Origin: Amphibalanus amphitrite
Taxonomy: Eukaryota > Arthropoda > Thecostraca > Balanomorpha > Balanidae
NCBI RefSeq assembly: GCF_019059575.1
Contig: NW_024881693.1
Coordinates: forward strand, 434,001 to 498,000
Direction of reading: 5' to 3'
DNA length: 64,000 bases
Below the pieces are notes generated by a model. That model was not told the DNA's origin. It made no database searches and saw nothing but the letters and a program-made list of their open reading frames with translations. The position numbers and the translations under genes were made by a program. Within the stretch, counting starts at the first letter, position 1. Each line of letters begins with the position of its first letter. Below are positions 46,680 to 57,999 of the stretch, piece after piece.

Positions 46680-49135
46680 AGAGCTGCTGAGTATCGCTCC
46701 GGCAGTTGGGGGAGAGTAGGGGAGGGGAGGGGAGGGGAGGAGGGGGAGGGAGGTGCAACTGACGGAGCCGTGTTGACTGGACTATGTCCGGTACTGGGAT
46801 TATTGACAAATGACAGCCCGGGATGAGTGGTCACCCGGTCACCGGATACAGCCCGATACAACACTTAACAGAAATTCACTTTTATCGGCGGTGATTCTTC
46901 GGACTCCATGCTCTTGAATCACTGCCGGATCATCAGAAATATGCACTGGTATCTATAGATCTCGGGGTTTTCTATCTGCAATGACGCTTGACCTCGTTTG
47001 TGGGTTATTATGCCATTATTATCACATACCTATTTTTGCGACTGGCATCCTAATTCCTAATTAACCTTGCTTATTTGACATAACAAATCACCCTACATCA
47101 CCAAGTTTTCAAATGCCACTGTTTTCTTTTTGCGCCAAAGTTCTCATTACACATGACTTCCATTGGTTTGCTGATTTACCGGGATGTCCGTACTAATGAC
47201 GTCCAATATATGTATCTTAAGCCATAGTCGTGGACCTGATTCTCTCCCGGTTCATAGCATGATCCTTGACCTTTCCCCGGTTATAGCTCACACCTACCCG
47301 ATTCAGGTCGAACTCGTATGCTGCTGCTGGTCTTTGTATCACTCAAATCACTGCCGTTGTTTGGTCCCGCCCTGTTTCCGATGTTGCGCTGTCCTGGATC
47401 CTGATCACGACCTTGCCGGCTGCCCTGGCCCAGTTGATCTCGCTGTCCTGCTGCGGGTCCGGCTCAGGCTGACCGGTGGGTGCAGCAGGAAGGATGCGAT
47501 GGGCGTGGTGGGCGCTGGCGGGGCGGGGCGGGGAGGGGAGGGACAGTCCCGGGCGTGGCCGGGCCACTGCGCGTCCGGCTCGCCCGCTCGCGTCAGCTAA
47601 TTGAGCGCCGAAAGGTGCCGGCTTCGGTGCCGGGTTTGGAGCCGGGTTCACACCGTGCGCCGGCCGGCAGCAGATGACGATGGAGCTATTACGGAGCCCC
47701 GCCGGCCGCCGCGCGCGCTCCAGATGAGCGCCAAATGACCGAACCGTTGACGTAACATTCCTGACGTAATGGCGCTGCAGGCCATGAAGCCGGATCAAGC
47801 ACCCGGTAATTGCCCTTCGTCTGGTATACATCGTTCCATCTCGATAACTGCTGCTAAAGAATGCTTCTCTCACGTCACGAATCTCGAAAAAAGAGTGAAC
47901 GATCACGGTACAGTGGGGCAGTGCATCATTTCACGGACGTAGCGTTAGAAATCAGATCGGCACCGGACTGCAGACTCTGCCAATTAACCGCAGATCCTCA
48001 CCATCGTCTGTTTAGGGGTTCCGGCTTAAGGGGCGGTCCACATGCAAGGACAGTTATTGGGCAGTGCTGGCTGAACCCACCGACTCCTTTCTGATCGGTG
48101 TGGTGCGGTGGAGCGCGTTGGTTTGGTGGCGCTAATCCTCCGGAGGCGGATCCGCGCCGACCTATCGGTGATCGCCCCGGCGCCAAGAGTGACGTCATAG
48201 ACGGCGGGTGACGTCACCAATTTCTGGCACGTGACGTCACACTGCAGGTGCGGTCGTGGGGAGCTGTGGGGAGGGAAAAACGGCTGTCACTCGAGTCGCG
48301 TGACCGACCGGCCGACCGGCTGAGCTGTCGGCCGCTGTCGCCATCGTATCCGCTGACACGCGACGTTCCGCGACAGTCTGCGCGATTTGCCGTGCATTGC
48401 AGGACTCCCCAGGGTCACTGGCTTCATCGCGTGTCAGCTCTCGTCGGTCAGAGATTCTCATGGTGCTACAAACAGGGCAGCTCTGGGCGCGGTGCTGGGC
48501 AGAGGGCCGTGGTTTCGTCCGGCCAGGGCGGGGCGGGCCGCACGTGGCGGGCGCGTGGCGGTCCCGTTGCAACCGCTCCGGGCTTTCCGAGATCTCTTCA
48601 GCAGCCGGCTGCACTAGTCCAGTCCGGAGCGACTATTTTAGCTCTCGTCTGGCGTAAGCTAGCGGACTTGCTGGCAATGATAGTGCTGAAAAGGATTAGG
48701 GCATCTTTTCCCGGGATCGGGCCTCGGTCAATTCGCCGCCGGCCAGTTCTTCTGATGCCGCTGGTTGGTAGGTACTGAGAAAACATATTCGTCTGATGCC
48801 ACTCTATCGTCCAATGAAGCTTGTTGTGGGCGGGCGATCATTCGAAAAGAGCGTCGCGTGGGTCATTTTGGTGATACATGCGAAACGGAAAGTTTGTTTT
48901 CGATTAGGTTGTTGGTAGTGTGGCTGGATTCAGCGTACTGGCCGGCGGGGGAGTGGCGGTCCACGGATAAGTTATTGTGGCACTGGTAGTCGGGGGGGGG
49001 GGGGGGGTATGTCACGGCGTGCAGTTTATGATGGCCGAACAGTGCACGGACATTGCCAGGACAAGCCGCTGCGGGCAGGGCAGACGTCGTTTCTGAGTAG
49101 GAACGTCCTTACAACCGTTACGACGTACCGAAGTT
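46680..49135. other. Unassigned DNA with GC-rich islands
   Basis: GGGGA-rich tract at 46710-46755. CpG-rich islands at about 47380-47720 and 48240-48640 have overlapping frames on both strands and no convincing exon. A poly-G run lies at 48991-49006. Nothing else recognised. Confidence 0.4.
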
Positions 49136-49349
49136 GTACAGCCTCTCTTCGAAAGTACCACGCATCGGTGCATCGGATCCATCAAGCCCAACCGAAAGAA
49201 GGCTGCTAAAATTAAGTCACCGAACCAATTGACCTGCAGGGACTCAATTGGGGTTCATTGGTTCGGTGACTCTATTTTAGCAGCCTTCCTTTGGTTGGGC
49301 TTAATGGATGCGGCGTACCGATACGCGGTACTTTCAAGAGAGGCTGTAC
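49136..49349. repeat. Long imperfect foldback, arms of about 95 bp
   Basis: The left arm (49136-49231) and right arm (49255-49349) are inverted copies at roughly 85-88 percent identity by eye, sharing GTACAGCCTCTCTT, AGCCCAACC, AAGGCTGCTAAAAT and GTCACCGAACCAA. The loop is about 23 nt. A transcript would form a long hairpin with scattered bulges, like an animal hairpin siRNA locus or a small foldback transposon. No target duplication is evident at the outer ends. Confidence 0.9.
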
Positions 49350-50907
49350 GGCTTAGGGGCTTCCTGCTGGCGTTTCATCCGTCGCGCTGAAATGCCGACA
49401 TACATACTTTGTTGTCGACAGAAAATTGATGCATGCTACATTTTGTCATTCATGCTTTTTGACTCGTGCTTCGGGGCTTTCTGGTAATGGCTAAGTGATT
49501 TTTTGTTATTATTTCAATATAGTTATTCGGTGAATAGAAAAATACAGAGCACTTAATTCAAGACTGACTGAATTGTTCTGAGCACGGAATGCGCCACCAT
49601 TGTTTCTCTCTTCGGCATGCTGTGACACTTCAGGCATGATTTCTGCCACTTCCTGGTGGGCGTTTAGTCACATCAGGTAATTCGTGGTCTAAATCTGCAC
49701 GGTGACGCAAATAAATTTCCTTGTCTGTGAGGCATTTAGACGCTATCCTACTCCGGGGAATGAGGACGATTCTGCGACATGGTCTGTAGCGTTTCCCTGT
49801 CGTAGCGGTCGGCGGCTCATCGCACACGTGTGGGCCGGCTGGCGGCTGTACGGTGAAGGGGCGCGGTCTCAACACCTGGCGGTTACTCACGGGTCACAGA
49901 CTGACTTCCGTCTGTTCCGGCCGTCGGTTATGATGGCATAGATGTCACTTCCCTCCCGCATGTCGACTTTTCCCATGTGTCGCGAATGAGTAAGCATATC
50001 TCTCGGTAGTAGCGGTTTTCGGGTTTGAAGTCCTGGTGCAAAGTTTAGAGCCGTGCGGTATCTGATGCTGCTGACTATGTCTAGGCTGGCTCGAACAGAT
50101 AATGCGAATCCGGAATGCTGCAAAATGAGTTAACGGATGTGATACCAAGTTAATTTTATGTAAAAAAACATCCTGTTACTGAAGAGATGACTATTTCCGT
50201 TGCTGGAAACATTGACAACGTTTTGATCAACATCATTATTCGCCACTTTATCTATGCTGCTTAACGGTGACGGATGTGTACACTGTGTGTTGTTTACCGG
50301 TCTCGGTCCGGACCGCTCGGCACCTGCCCGTTACTCACGGGGCAATTCCGCCATCAGGCGAGTTTTCTAACGGCCGGGGTGACAGACACGAGAGGGGGCT
50401 TAGCCAGCTCCTCTGCTTATCCCTGATTCAGATAGCATTGGAGCCACCCACTCGCTGACTTATAACTCCGAATCGCGTGGGTGGTGGTTGACATGCTAAT
50501 CCACCTTCCCAATAAATAGTCTTGGGATTTTCTGTACGCAGTCGGCTATTTTTAGTGCTCAAGGACCTGACATGCTCTCGGAGCTTTTCCATGGCGTCAT
50601 GAATGCTTTGCATAGTGATTTTTTCCAAGACTGCGGTTTCGATAAGTCTCGTTGCGTATGTAGATTATTCATACAGTGACGTAGGGATAATTGGCAGCGA
50701 TAAATTAAGCGTCGTAGCGTCCTTTCAGAGTCCTTTCACCACGAGCTCGACATTCGTGAGCTTGGATCGAGCTTATCTGCTGACATGCTTGGAATGCTGC
50801 GCACTCTGAGCATTGTTGACCACACCAATCTTCTGGCCGTTTCTTTACTGGCCGTTCTTTTAAGAATGTTGTGACACCGTGGCGGTTGGAATGTACGCAG
50901 GCAAGCC
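49350..50907. other. Unassigned DNA
   Basis: No supportable gene. Open frames at 49702-49941 and nearby lack splice context and homology. A short similarity (CACCTG-CGTTACTCACGG) occurs at about 49877 and 50318. Confidence 0.35.
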
Positions 50908-51300
50908 ATCCCTACTAGTGATGTCAATTTCAGAAAACATATGTCCAATGTCCGTCCAATGTCCAATACTTACGTCGACTTTCCGTCCAAAAATGTCCAA
51001 GCCAGCCATTTGTCCAAAGATGTCCGACATCTACGCAATAGTTTACACTCAACACCGTTAATTAATTTGCTTTTAATGTATCGTTACCAGCTCAAAAGTG
51101 GTAATCATATCGAAAGCTGAGCTTTCTAATAGCCAATCAATGCTAAACACGATTACTTTATAAAAATGTTGAGGTGTAGCAAGCGATTGTCCAAAGTTGT
51201 CCAAAGTCTGCTGTCATTGTCCAACCGAATTCCGAATTGGACATTGGACAAAATCGGAATTCCGAAGATTCAAGTTCCGATTGACACCACTAATCCCTAC
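50908..51300. mobile_element. hAT MITE, TGTCCAA subfamily, copy 2
   Basis: The element (50916-51292, 377 bp) starts TAGTGATGTCAATTT and ends GATTGACACCACTA. It is flanked by perfect 8-bp duplications ATCCCTAC (50908-50915 and 51293-51300). Subterminal TGTCCAA/TTGGACA motifs are repeated at both ends. Its termini match those of the GGTATT subfamily (2423 and 46402) while the body does not, so different interiors are being carried by one type of end. Confidence 0.93.
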
Positions 51301-51601
51301 CAACATGCGTTATAACTGCTACTTATTCATTGGCCATTCTGCCGAAGTTGCGTGTTAACACTCATTCTATGGTCTGAGGTTTGGTTCGTGGTTTAGAATT
51401 TCTTCATCGAGGCTCGAGCCAATGGATGAATTGCGGAAAAGGTGGTGAACGTTTAAGTAATGAAATTATAAAGGAGAACTGGGATCCAAGATGGAGCTTC
51501 AAGGTGGAGCAGGGTGGATCTATAGGATTGATTACAAGCAAGATAAAACGAAGTAAAAAAGTCGCTGTTCGATGCAGCCGGAGTGCTCTGAAAATTCAAA
51601 C

Positions 51602-52468
51602 CGATTATCCAGGGTTGGCCAATTTCAGTCAGGGACTGCATTAAACCGGTTTAAACTATGGTTTAACCTGGCTGGCATGAACTAGTTTATGTCACACTGG
51701 TTTAAACCACCTAACCTCAGGATAATAAAAGCCACTTAATTGAGGTTGTTTTGTCGTGAAGTGATTGTAATGTGGCCACACGATGCTAATTTTTATCATG
51801 AAAACTACATCTTGTTTACTTAATTCATGAAAAATTCATTAAGAGATAAAGAAATATGTTAGGAAAAATTTTGTTTTATTATAGCATGGGGAAAATATCG
51901 TGACAATGATAGATAGTTAGTACGATGACTGCATAGCCATACAATTTTTAAAACAGCTGATGCAATTGCCATGATACTGCTTAGATCCACAATTGTTTTT
52001 ATTCCTTACCTACCCGTAGAGGGGAGGGTTTGGTGCCGCCCCGACGGCTTTTCCAGATTGTAAATACAAATTGGGTGGGATTTTCATAGGTCAGGGCCCG
52101 GGGTCGTCAACCTTTCTTGAGGTGCATCAAATTGGGTGGGATTTTTTTTTCAGTCAATATGCAAGGTAGAGGACTTGCAGTTTAAAGGAAAATAGGACGC
52201 TGGGACAATCAGTGCCTACCTACTCAAACAACATTGGCACCTACACATGCCTTAACAGTATACACCAATCATCTATCAACACTATCAATGAACATTTGGT
52301 TTCTAGCTGCTGATTATCTCTAATTGAGATGGATCTGTTTGAAGTGAAAAGCTATTGTGCTTGGCGGGCATTTTCTTAGCTCGTGAGCTTGTTTGTTATT
52401 GATGTTGGTTATGTTCTGACTTTTATTAATTTATATCGGTTTAAACCGGCCTAAATCCTGCGACTATC
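51602..52468. mobile_element. hAT-like MITE with TTTAAACC motifs
   Basis: The element (51610-52460, 851 bp) starts CAGGGTTGGCC and ends GGCCTAAATCCTG. It is flanked by CGATTATC and CGACTATC (seven of eight). GGTTTAAACC and CCGGTTTAAACC motifs cluster at both ends. A direct repeat, AAATTGGGTGGGATTTT, occurs near 52068 and 52127. No coding capacity. The short termini make this call weaker than the other hAT MITEs. Confidence 0.65.
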
Positions 52469-54780
52469 CCAATGAAGTCACTAAACCTTTCCGGAATCGT
52501 TTACCGAAAGTTGCCGCAGTAATAGGTACCTCATTTCTTGTTTTTTCGCCTCCGCTTACTTTTATGAAAATCGCTTACACTATTTAATAGCACTAAACGA
52601 GTAGCACTAAAATCACCATGATCCTTACAGTAGTGTCTTAGGCAACAAAATCGTTCTCAACAGTTATATAAGTTTGTCATTGACATGAAGTAACCGTGCC
52701 AGTACAGCTATGACTTATAGGTGCTCATTACACAATCACCTTGCGGTCAACATGCCGAGCTGGCTAGCTAGAATAGTCGTGGAATCAAACTCATTACTTG
52801 TCATAGGTCTCTCAGCGCTGTGATTTTTTGTACCTTTTTACGCACACAGGCTCCAGAACCGGTCTGATTATGCCTGGTGTAGCTTAGGATGAGATGGTCC
52901 TGCTCGGACCCGATGAACCCAGTATCGGGACCCATCAGTAACTGTGGTCCAAACTCATCTCGGTACGGGAGGTTCATTTGTCATGCGTATGTAATTATGT
53001 TCAATTTACCGATCACTTGTTATTGCAGTCCCATAGTTTGGCAGGGGTATTTGACCCAACTATTTGTTTTTACTTTAATTAAGTTTTTTCTTTAGAAATA
53101 TTGTTTGCTGTCTCGAAGTCGTCCTTATACCAAGCAAACGTCTTATTGGCTAAATTTCAGCGATTCACTGGTTCGCTGTTGAACTGTTCCTAGTTTCTCT
53201 CTCACTGACCATCCCCGTCTGAAAGTGTAAGAACTGAACATCGCTTGGTTCATGTGATCTCTCATCTGAAAGTGTAAGAACTGAACATCGCTTGGTTCAT
53301 GTGATCTCTCATCTTATCTCGGTAAGCTATTTAGCATGCGCGGTGGTTCATGCATGCTCTCTGGGATAATCCGGGCTCAGAGCTCAGCTCAGACGTGAGG
53401 CGCCGACATTCCTGTCTCGCAGACAACGAGGAATGCAGACATCGGCTCCTTTTTTCTTTCGTGGGATATGCTTTTGTGTTCTCATTACATTACATGCGAG
53501 TCACCTACGCGCTTATTTGGAGTCCGTAATTGTTGCATGACATTTTTTGGTTGTTTTTTCCTTGCGATCTACATTAGCCTCTTAAAATGCAACTCGAGAC
53601 ATTCCTCCTGGAATCTAGAAGGTGTTTACAAGTAACTAGGTATGTATTTCTGGATGGTTGTTACTGCTCACTGTCACTAGTTAGGTCACCGAAGACTGAA
53701 CCAAAAATAATGTAATAACTTTGTTCGTACTCATGCTGTATCTAACATTTTCTAAGTAAGATTTTAAAGCTGCTAATAAATGCGCCTTAAAATGGGGTGT
53801 TTTGGACTCTGCTTGTCTTGTAATTGTACGTTTTCGCCAGTTCTTTCGAATTGATTTGGTACAGGTCACGGCCAACTGGCCTTTCTTCTGTATTTAGCGC
53901 TACCAAAGCGACCTCACTTGACAGGGCTTTTCGGGATCCGAATTTGCCCATTCCATGGACCACAAATTGTCCAATTATCATGGGAACCCCGCACGAACGC
54001 ACGACGGGCCGTTTAATCCGGCCGGTATTACCGCTTTGAGGCAATGACCAGCGCGTTGCCAAACCGATAGAAGTAGCTATGTGCGACCAAACGTGGTGTC
54101 GCGCCGGCGGGCTAACTGGTCGCGGACAGCGGTCGCGCCGTGGGCTGCAACTTCCTCGAACCGGGCGGGCGGCTCGGAAATTCCCCACCGGGGTCCGCCG
54201 GGCGGCTAGGCTGTGCCGCCGCACCCGCTGCCGGCCGGCCGGGCGACGCGGCGGCGCGCCGGCGCAGAGCCTCCTCCTCCTGCGTGGGTGCCGGCGGGCC
54301 GAGTGGCCACCCTCGTGCCGGACATGAGCGCCGGTCCTGGAAATTGGGCAGTCCCGGCCGCGGGCGGCGGCGCCGGTGGCCGGCCGGCTGCTGCCCGTGG
54401 TCGCCGCCGACACTCTAATGACGGACCGACCATCGGAGGCGTCGGTCGGAGCGGCGCGCACACGGCGGCACCGAGACACCTCGTGCCGCTGACTGACTGG
54501 CGACGGCCGCCCACCCGGGAGAGCTGCACCGCGGCACCAACGGACTTCAGCGAGTGCGGTGTTGGTCGTCAGACAGCGCCGACTCCTTGTCAGCTCGGAC
54601 ATCAGTGCGCTTCAAGTTAGAGCCACCCTCTTCAACATCTCGTTCTCTTCATCTTCTATTGTGATCAATCTAGCTGTGATATCATCACCATCCGGCTGGA
54701 CCTTCTCTGTGCCCATCTTCTGAACATCCAGGACTCTCTTCACCGGCTTCGTCGGTCGGCTGTGACGTCGGTGCCTGCCT
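52469..54780. other. Unassigned DNA with a large CpG island
   Basis: 52469-53210 and 53320-53950 show nothing but the tandem duplication listed separately. 54090-54600 is a strongly CpG-rich island with GCCGGC-type runs and long frames on both strands (up to 271 codons on minus) that I attribute to stop-poor composition. It directly precedes the exon-like block at 54790 and could be a promoter for it. Confidence 0.4.
53218..53311. repeat. Perfect tandem duplication of 47 bp
   Basis: Two head-to-tail copies (53218-53264 and 53265-53311), each starting TCTGAAAGTGTAAGAACTGA and ending TGATCTCTCA, with no difference seen. Recent duplication; no function indicated. Confidence 0.95.
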
Positions 54781-54789
54781 CTCGACCAG

Positions 54790-54875
54790 CGCTCAATGGG
54801 CATGGCTGAGCCGCGACGGGCCTTCGAGGTGGGCTACTACGTGCCGCCCAGCATCCATCCGGACGACCGATACGG
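54790..54875 (+). CDS. Exon-like block, possibly an alternative first coding exon
   Basis: A pyrimidine-rich acceptor (GCCTGCCTCTCGACCAG) precedes 86 bp open in one frame with GC-rich third positions, ending at the donor TACGG|GTAGGT (54875/54876). It reads RSMGMAEPRRAFEVGYYVPP then SIHPDDRYG. Entry phase 0 does not match the exit phase of the exon at 44907, so either a small exon between them is missing or this belongs to another transcript. The CpG island upstream and the well-placed ATG at 54802 (GGGCATGG) allow an alternative start here. No family recognised. Confidence 0.4.
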
Positions 54876-54879
54876 GTAG

Positions 54880-56409
54880 GTGGCGTACTTGGCGGCTCGT
54901 ATTTGGTAGGTAGGGGGTGCTTGGTTCTTAGCGATACTTGCGTCGCTTTTCCTATGGGACTTCCTATAAAAATGGTATGATGTTGACAGGCTTATGTAGG
55001 TGTGCTGAGTTTATACTAGAGAATACGGTAATTGTTCTGCTCGCACAGTTGAGTGTGGAATAATTTCTTCGTTTGGTGGCTCGTTTAGATGATATAGTCA
55101 GCTGAAAAATGGCTCCGCACAGGCTAGGGATATGGGTAGTATCGGTATTATTACATTTTGGGATTCCTTATCTCAGGGCTGTTTTTTTAATGACTAGAGG
55201 AGATAGATCGAAATTATATACCAACTTTCTACATATACCTATGTCGAAATTGTGTACCATCTTTCTGAACGTCATCTGATTAACTTATTAGTCGCTTTCT
55301 TCCGAAACAATTATTCTAAGGGTAGGTACATGCATGCATCGTATGCTATTATTGATCTGAAATGACATTTTAGCCGTCTTCGACCTTGTTAAAGATATCA
55401 TCATTGCTGGCCGCAGTAAAATTAGCTGTTAAATGGAACAATTAGGCTCTCACTTTTTAAAACATTGTTCCATGTTCACAAGGAAATTACTGTGTTTGAG
55501 CTGCTTATATTAAAGTTTCCCTGTGGTCGCCAAGGAATGTAGGAGGCTTGTGAATTACACGTATTTCATGGTCCATTACACGAATAATTAAAAAGTATAA
55601 TTGAAGTGCATTATATCGGTGCGGATCCTAAGCGTATTTCCATTCTGTTCGGGCCATTAGCATCATGTTTTCTGGTCTCCGAAACTGTTTGTACGTCAGT
55701 CATTTATCCCTGTGTCCACGGTGAAGGAGAACATCTCTACGAGTGTTTCCCAATCCGGACTGTTTTCTCTGTCCCGGCGAACAAAGAACGAATCGTAACT
55801 CCTTGGTGCCTTTTAGTTTGTCTTGCCGCCATAAATTTATTGACACTTCCCTAGACAAATATGCAGTTAATATGCATCACATTTTTTCGTGGATTTACCC
55901 CCGAAAGGCGACTATGACGTACGACCACCATCGAAAACTGTTCCCAGGCGACCCCTCTTTCCTGCAAGACACGCTCGTCTCATTGCCTGTTGATGTCGCG
56001 GAATTTATTCAACAACATGTTATTACTAACAAAACATTACAGTCCTAATTCGCTCAAGGTCACTCACGCCAGTTTTCCGGAGATAAGAAGCCTTGAGTGA
56101 TGAGCTTTCTTTGCGTACTCGTTTGCGGCCGGCCGGCACTCACGATGTCTGGTAGATTGCGGTGACGACGTATTGTTCCCCCGAAGCATGTGATGTTTAC
56201 GGACTATCCTTGTGTTGTTTACGGGGTATCTGTGTGTATCCGGGTGACAATATCTGAGACGACGCAGCCATCGCTTGCTTCTGTTTGAAAGGAATGATGT
56301 CACATGTCACTTGACACGTACAGAATCCACTACCATAGTTAGTCCAGTCGCCAAGACACGAGTTTAAAGTTTTTTTTTTTTTAAAGGTTTCATTTTCTTT
56401 TCTGATCAT
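54880..56409. other. Unassigned AT-rich DNA
   Basis: No gene recognised. Open frames at 55606-56048 lack splice context and homology known to me. A T-rich run lies at 56370-56382. Confidence 0.4.
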
Positions 56410-56619
56410 TTTGAGGCGCGATTCCGGCCAAACATGGTCTCGAAAAGTAGGTCAGTCAAAGGTCACTAATGTCAGGGTCATTAAAATTTCAGGGTAGGTG
56501 TTAAGTTGATAACGCGAGGGTACTGAAAGTTTCGTCGCGATCGGCCGCTTTTTACGCGAGTTATTCGCGAAAAACCGAGGGGGGTCCGTTTGCCCCCCCC
56601 CTATACGGGCGAGGGTTAA
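56410..56619 (+). mobile_element. piggyBac-like element, 5'-truncated fragment
   Basis: About 200 bp matching the right ends of the elements at 56870 and 59926 (CGGCC-AACATG, GAGGGTACTGAAAGTTT-GTCGCGAT, AGTTATT-GCGAAAAACCGAGGGGGG), ending CGGGCGAGGG directly before TTAA (56616-56619). The left terminus is missing. This shows that the family's right end reaches exactly to GGG|TTAA. Confidence 0.7.
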
Positions 56620-56865
56620 TTCGTAATTCGGGGAATGCTGTGATAGTGTGATGTATGCCAAGTTTTTCTCGATATATTGTTAACTTTTGGCTAAGCATTG
56701 TTATATTATATCTTAGTGCTCTTTTGCTGAATATACCTAACAGCTCGCCAGCAATACCTACTTTTTACATTCTTGCTACCACATTTAATACACTTAATGC
56801 GTAAGTTGTTACAGTTGATTCGTAATAATAAGGTAGTACAGTATTCAGTAAATTTGCATGAACTG

Positions 56866-57995
56866 TTAACCCGCGCCCCACTGGGGTCTGTGTATAACAC
56901 GCCCCACTGGGGGGGGGGGGGGGCTGTTCATAGCCCCCTCCTAACTCCGAAACTACTGGGCCGATCGTCAAAATTCAAACGGCGTCTGATAGCCCCGGAA
57001 AAAAACTGTCGAGCGAAACCTAATTTCATTGACCTCGAGGTCACCGATGACGTCACAGGTCAGGTCAAAGTAAAACTTATCGATATTTAGCTTGTTCACT
57101 TTTTGGGCTCTGGCTGCCGTCGTACAAGTCAGATCAGGCTGATTTTTGGTTTACACACTCGTTGAACAGATGCTTTAGATACGCTGAGGGTACGAAACTT
57201 GTACTTTGATTTTCAGTTCAGGGCCAGGTCATCATGGGTCACGGAAATCGTATGTCATAAGTCGGTCACGTGACACATGTTTTATGGTCCATTTAGACCA
57301 TAGATTTCGAATTCGGTGTCGCTTGTGTCATTTGAGGCCATTTTCATCTGAATATAGCTGAGGTCAGGTCACTTACAGGTCAAAAAAGGTCAAATTTCAA
57401 AGTTGAAATTTTTTAACAAAAACATGTCTATCGGATGCAGTTTGAGCTCAGGAACACGATGGTGCTATTTATATTGATCTACGACATCAAATTCGTACAG
57501 AAAATTGATTTGAAAAATTTATAATTGTGAAGTTTCTGCTATAATGCGTATAACTTGGCCATTTTTGATGATATCTGGCTAAAACTTGCTAGAGAGTCAT
57601 AAGCATGTGTTCTATCATATAAATTTCGGTTTTAAGTCAAAAAGTTAAAAGATGATACAAATTCTGAATTTTCATATATATAATTTTCGAAATTTTCAAA
57701 ATTTTGAAAATTCGAGATAGCAGTTTGATAGCGCAGTCCATTCTGAGTCCTCTCATGCAAAGAAATTGGATCTAGCTCAAAAACTGAGCTCTTGGGAGCG
57801 ATTCCCGTGGTTCAATGTTTTGCGTCGAAATCGGCCGAACATGACGTCACTCTGACGCCATTTCCAGCCGACCTATGATAGATACGAAGTTCAAATTTTG
57901 ACACAAGGTGTCAAATTGATGCAGCCGAAGGTACTGAAAGTTTGGCGGCGATACGTCAAACGGTTTAGAAGTAATTGCAGAAAAACGGGAGGGGG
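56866..57995 (+). mobile_element. piggyBac-like element D, right terminus lost
   Basis: It starts at TTAA (56866-56869) with CCCGCGCCCCACTGGGG, a G14 tract and GCCCCCTCC. The body is non-coding with AGGTCA half-sites (57031-57068 and 57361-57393), and the right part matches element E to AAAAACGGGAGGGGGG near 57995. There the terminal C run and GCGCGGG are replaced by unrelated sequence, so the right end is deleted. Blocks with TTTTGAAAATT-type AT-rich sequence (57660-57720) are shared in style with element E. Confidence 0.75.
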
Positions 57996-57999
57996 GAAG

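Noticed and set aside
53787-54602. 271-codon minus-strand frame
   Set aside because: It spans a CpG island with a comparable frame on plus, is dominated by R, P, A and G, and has no homology or splice context.
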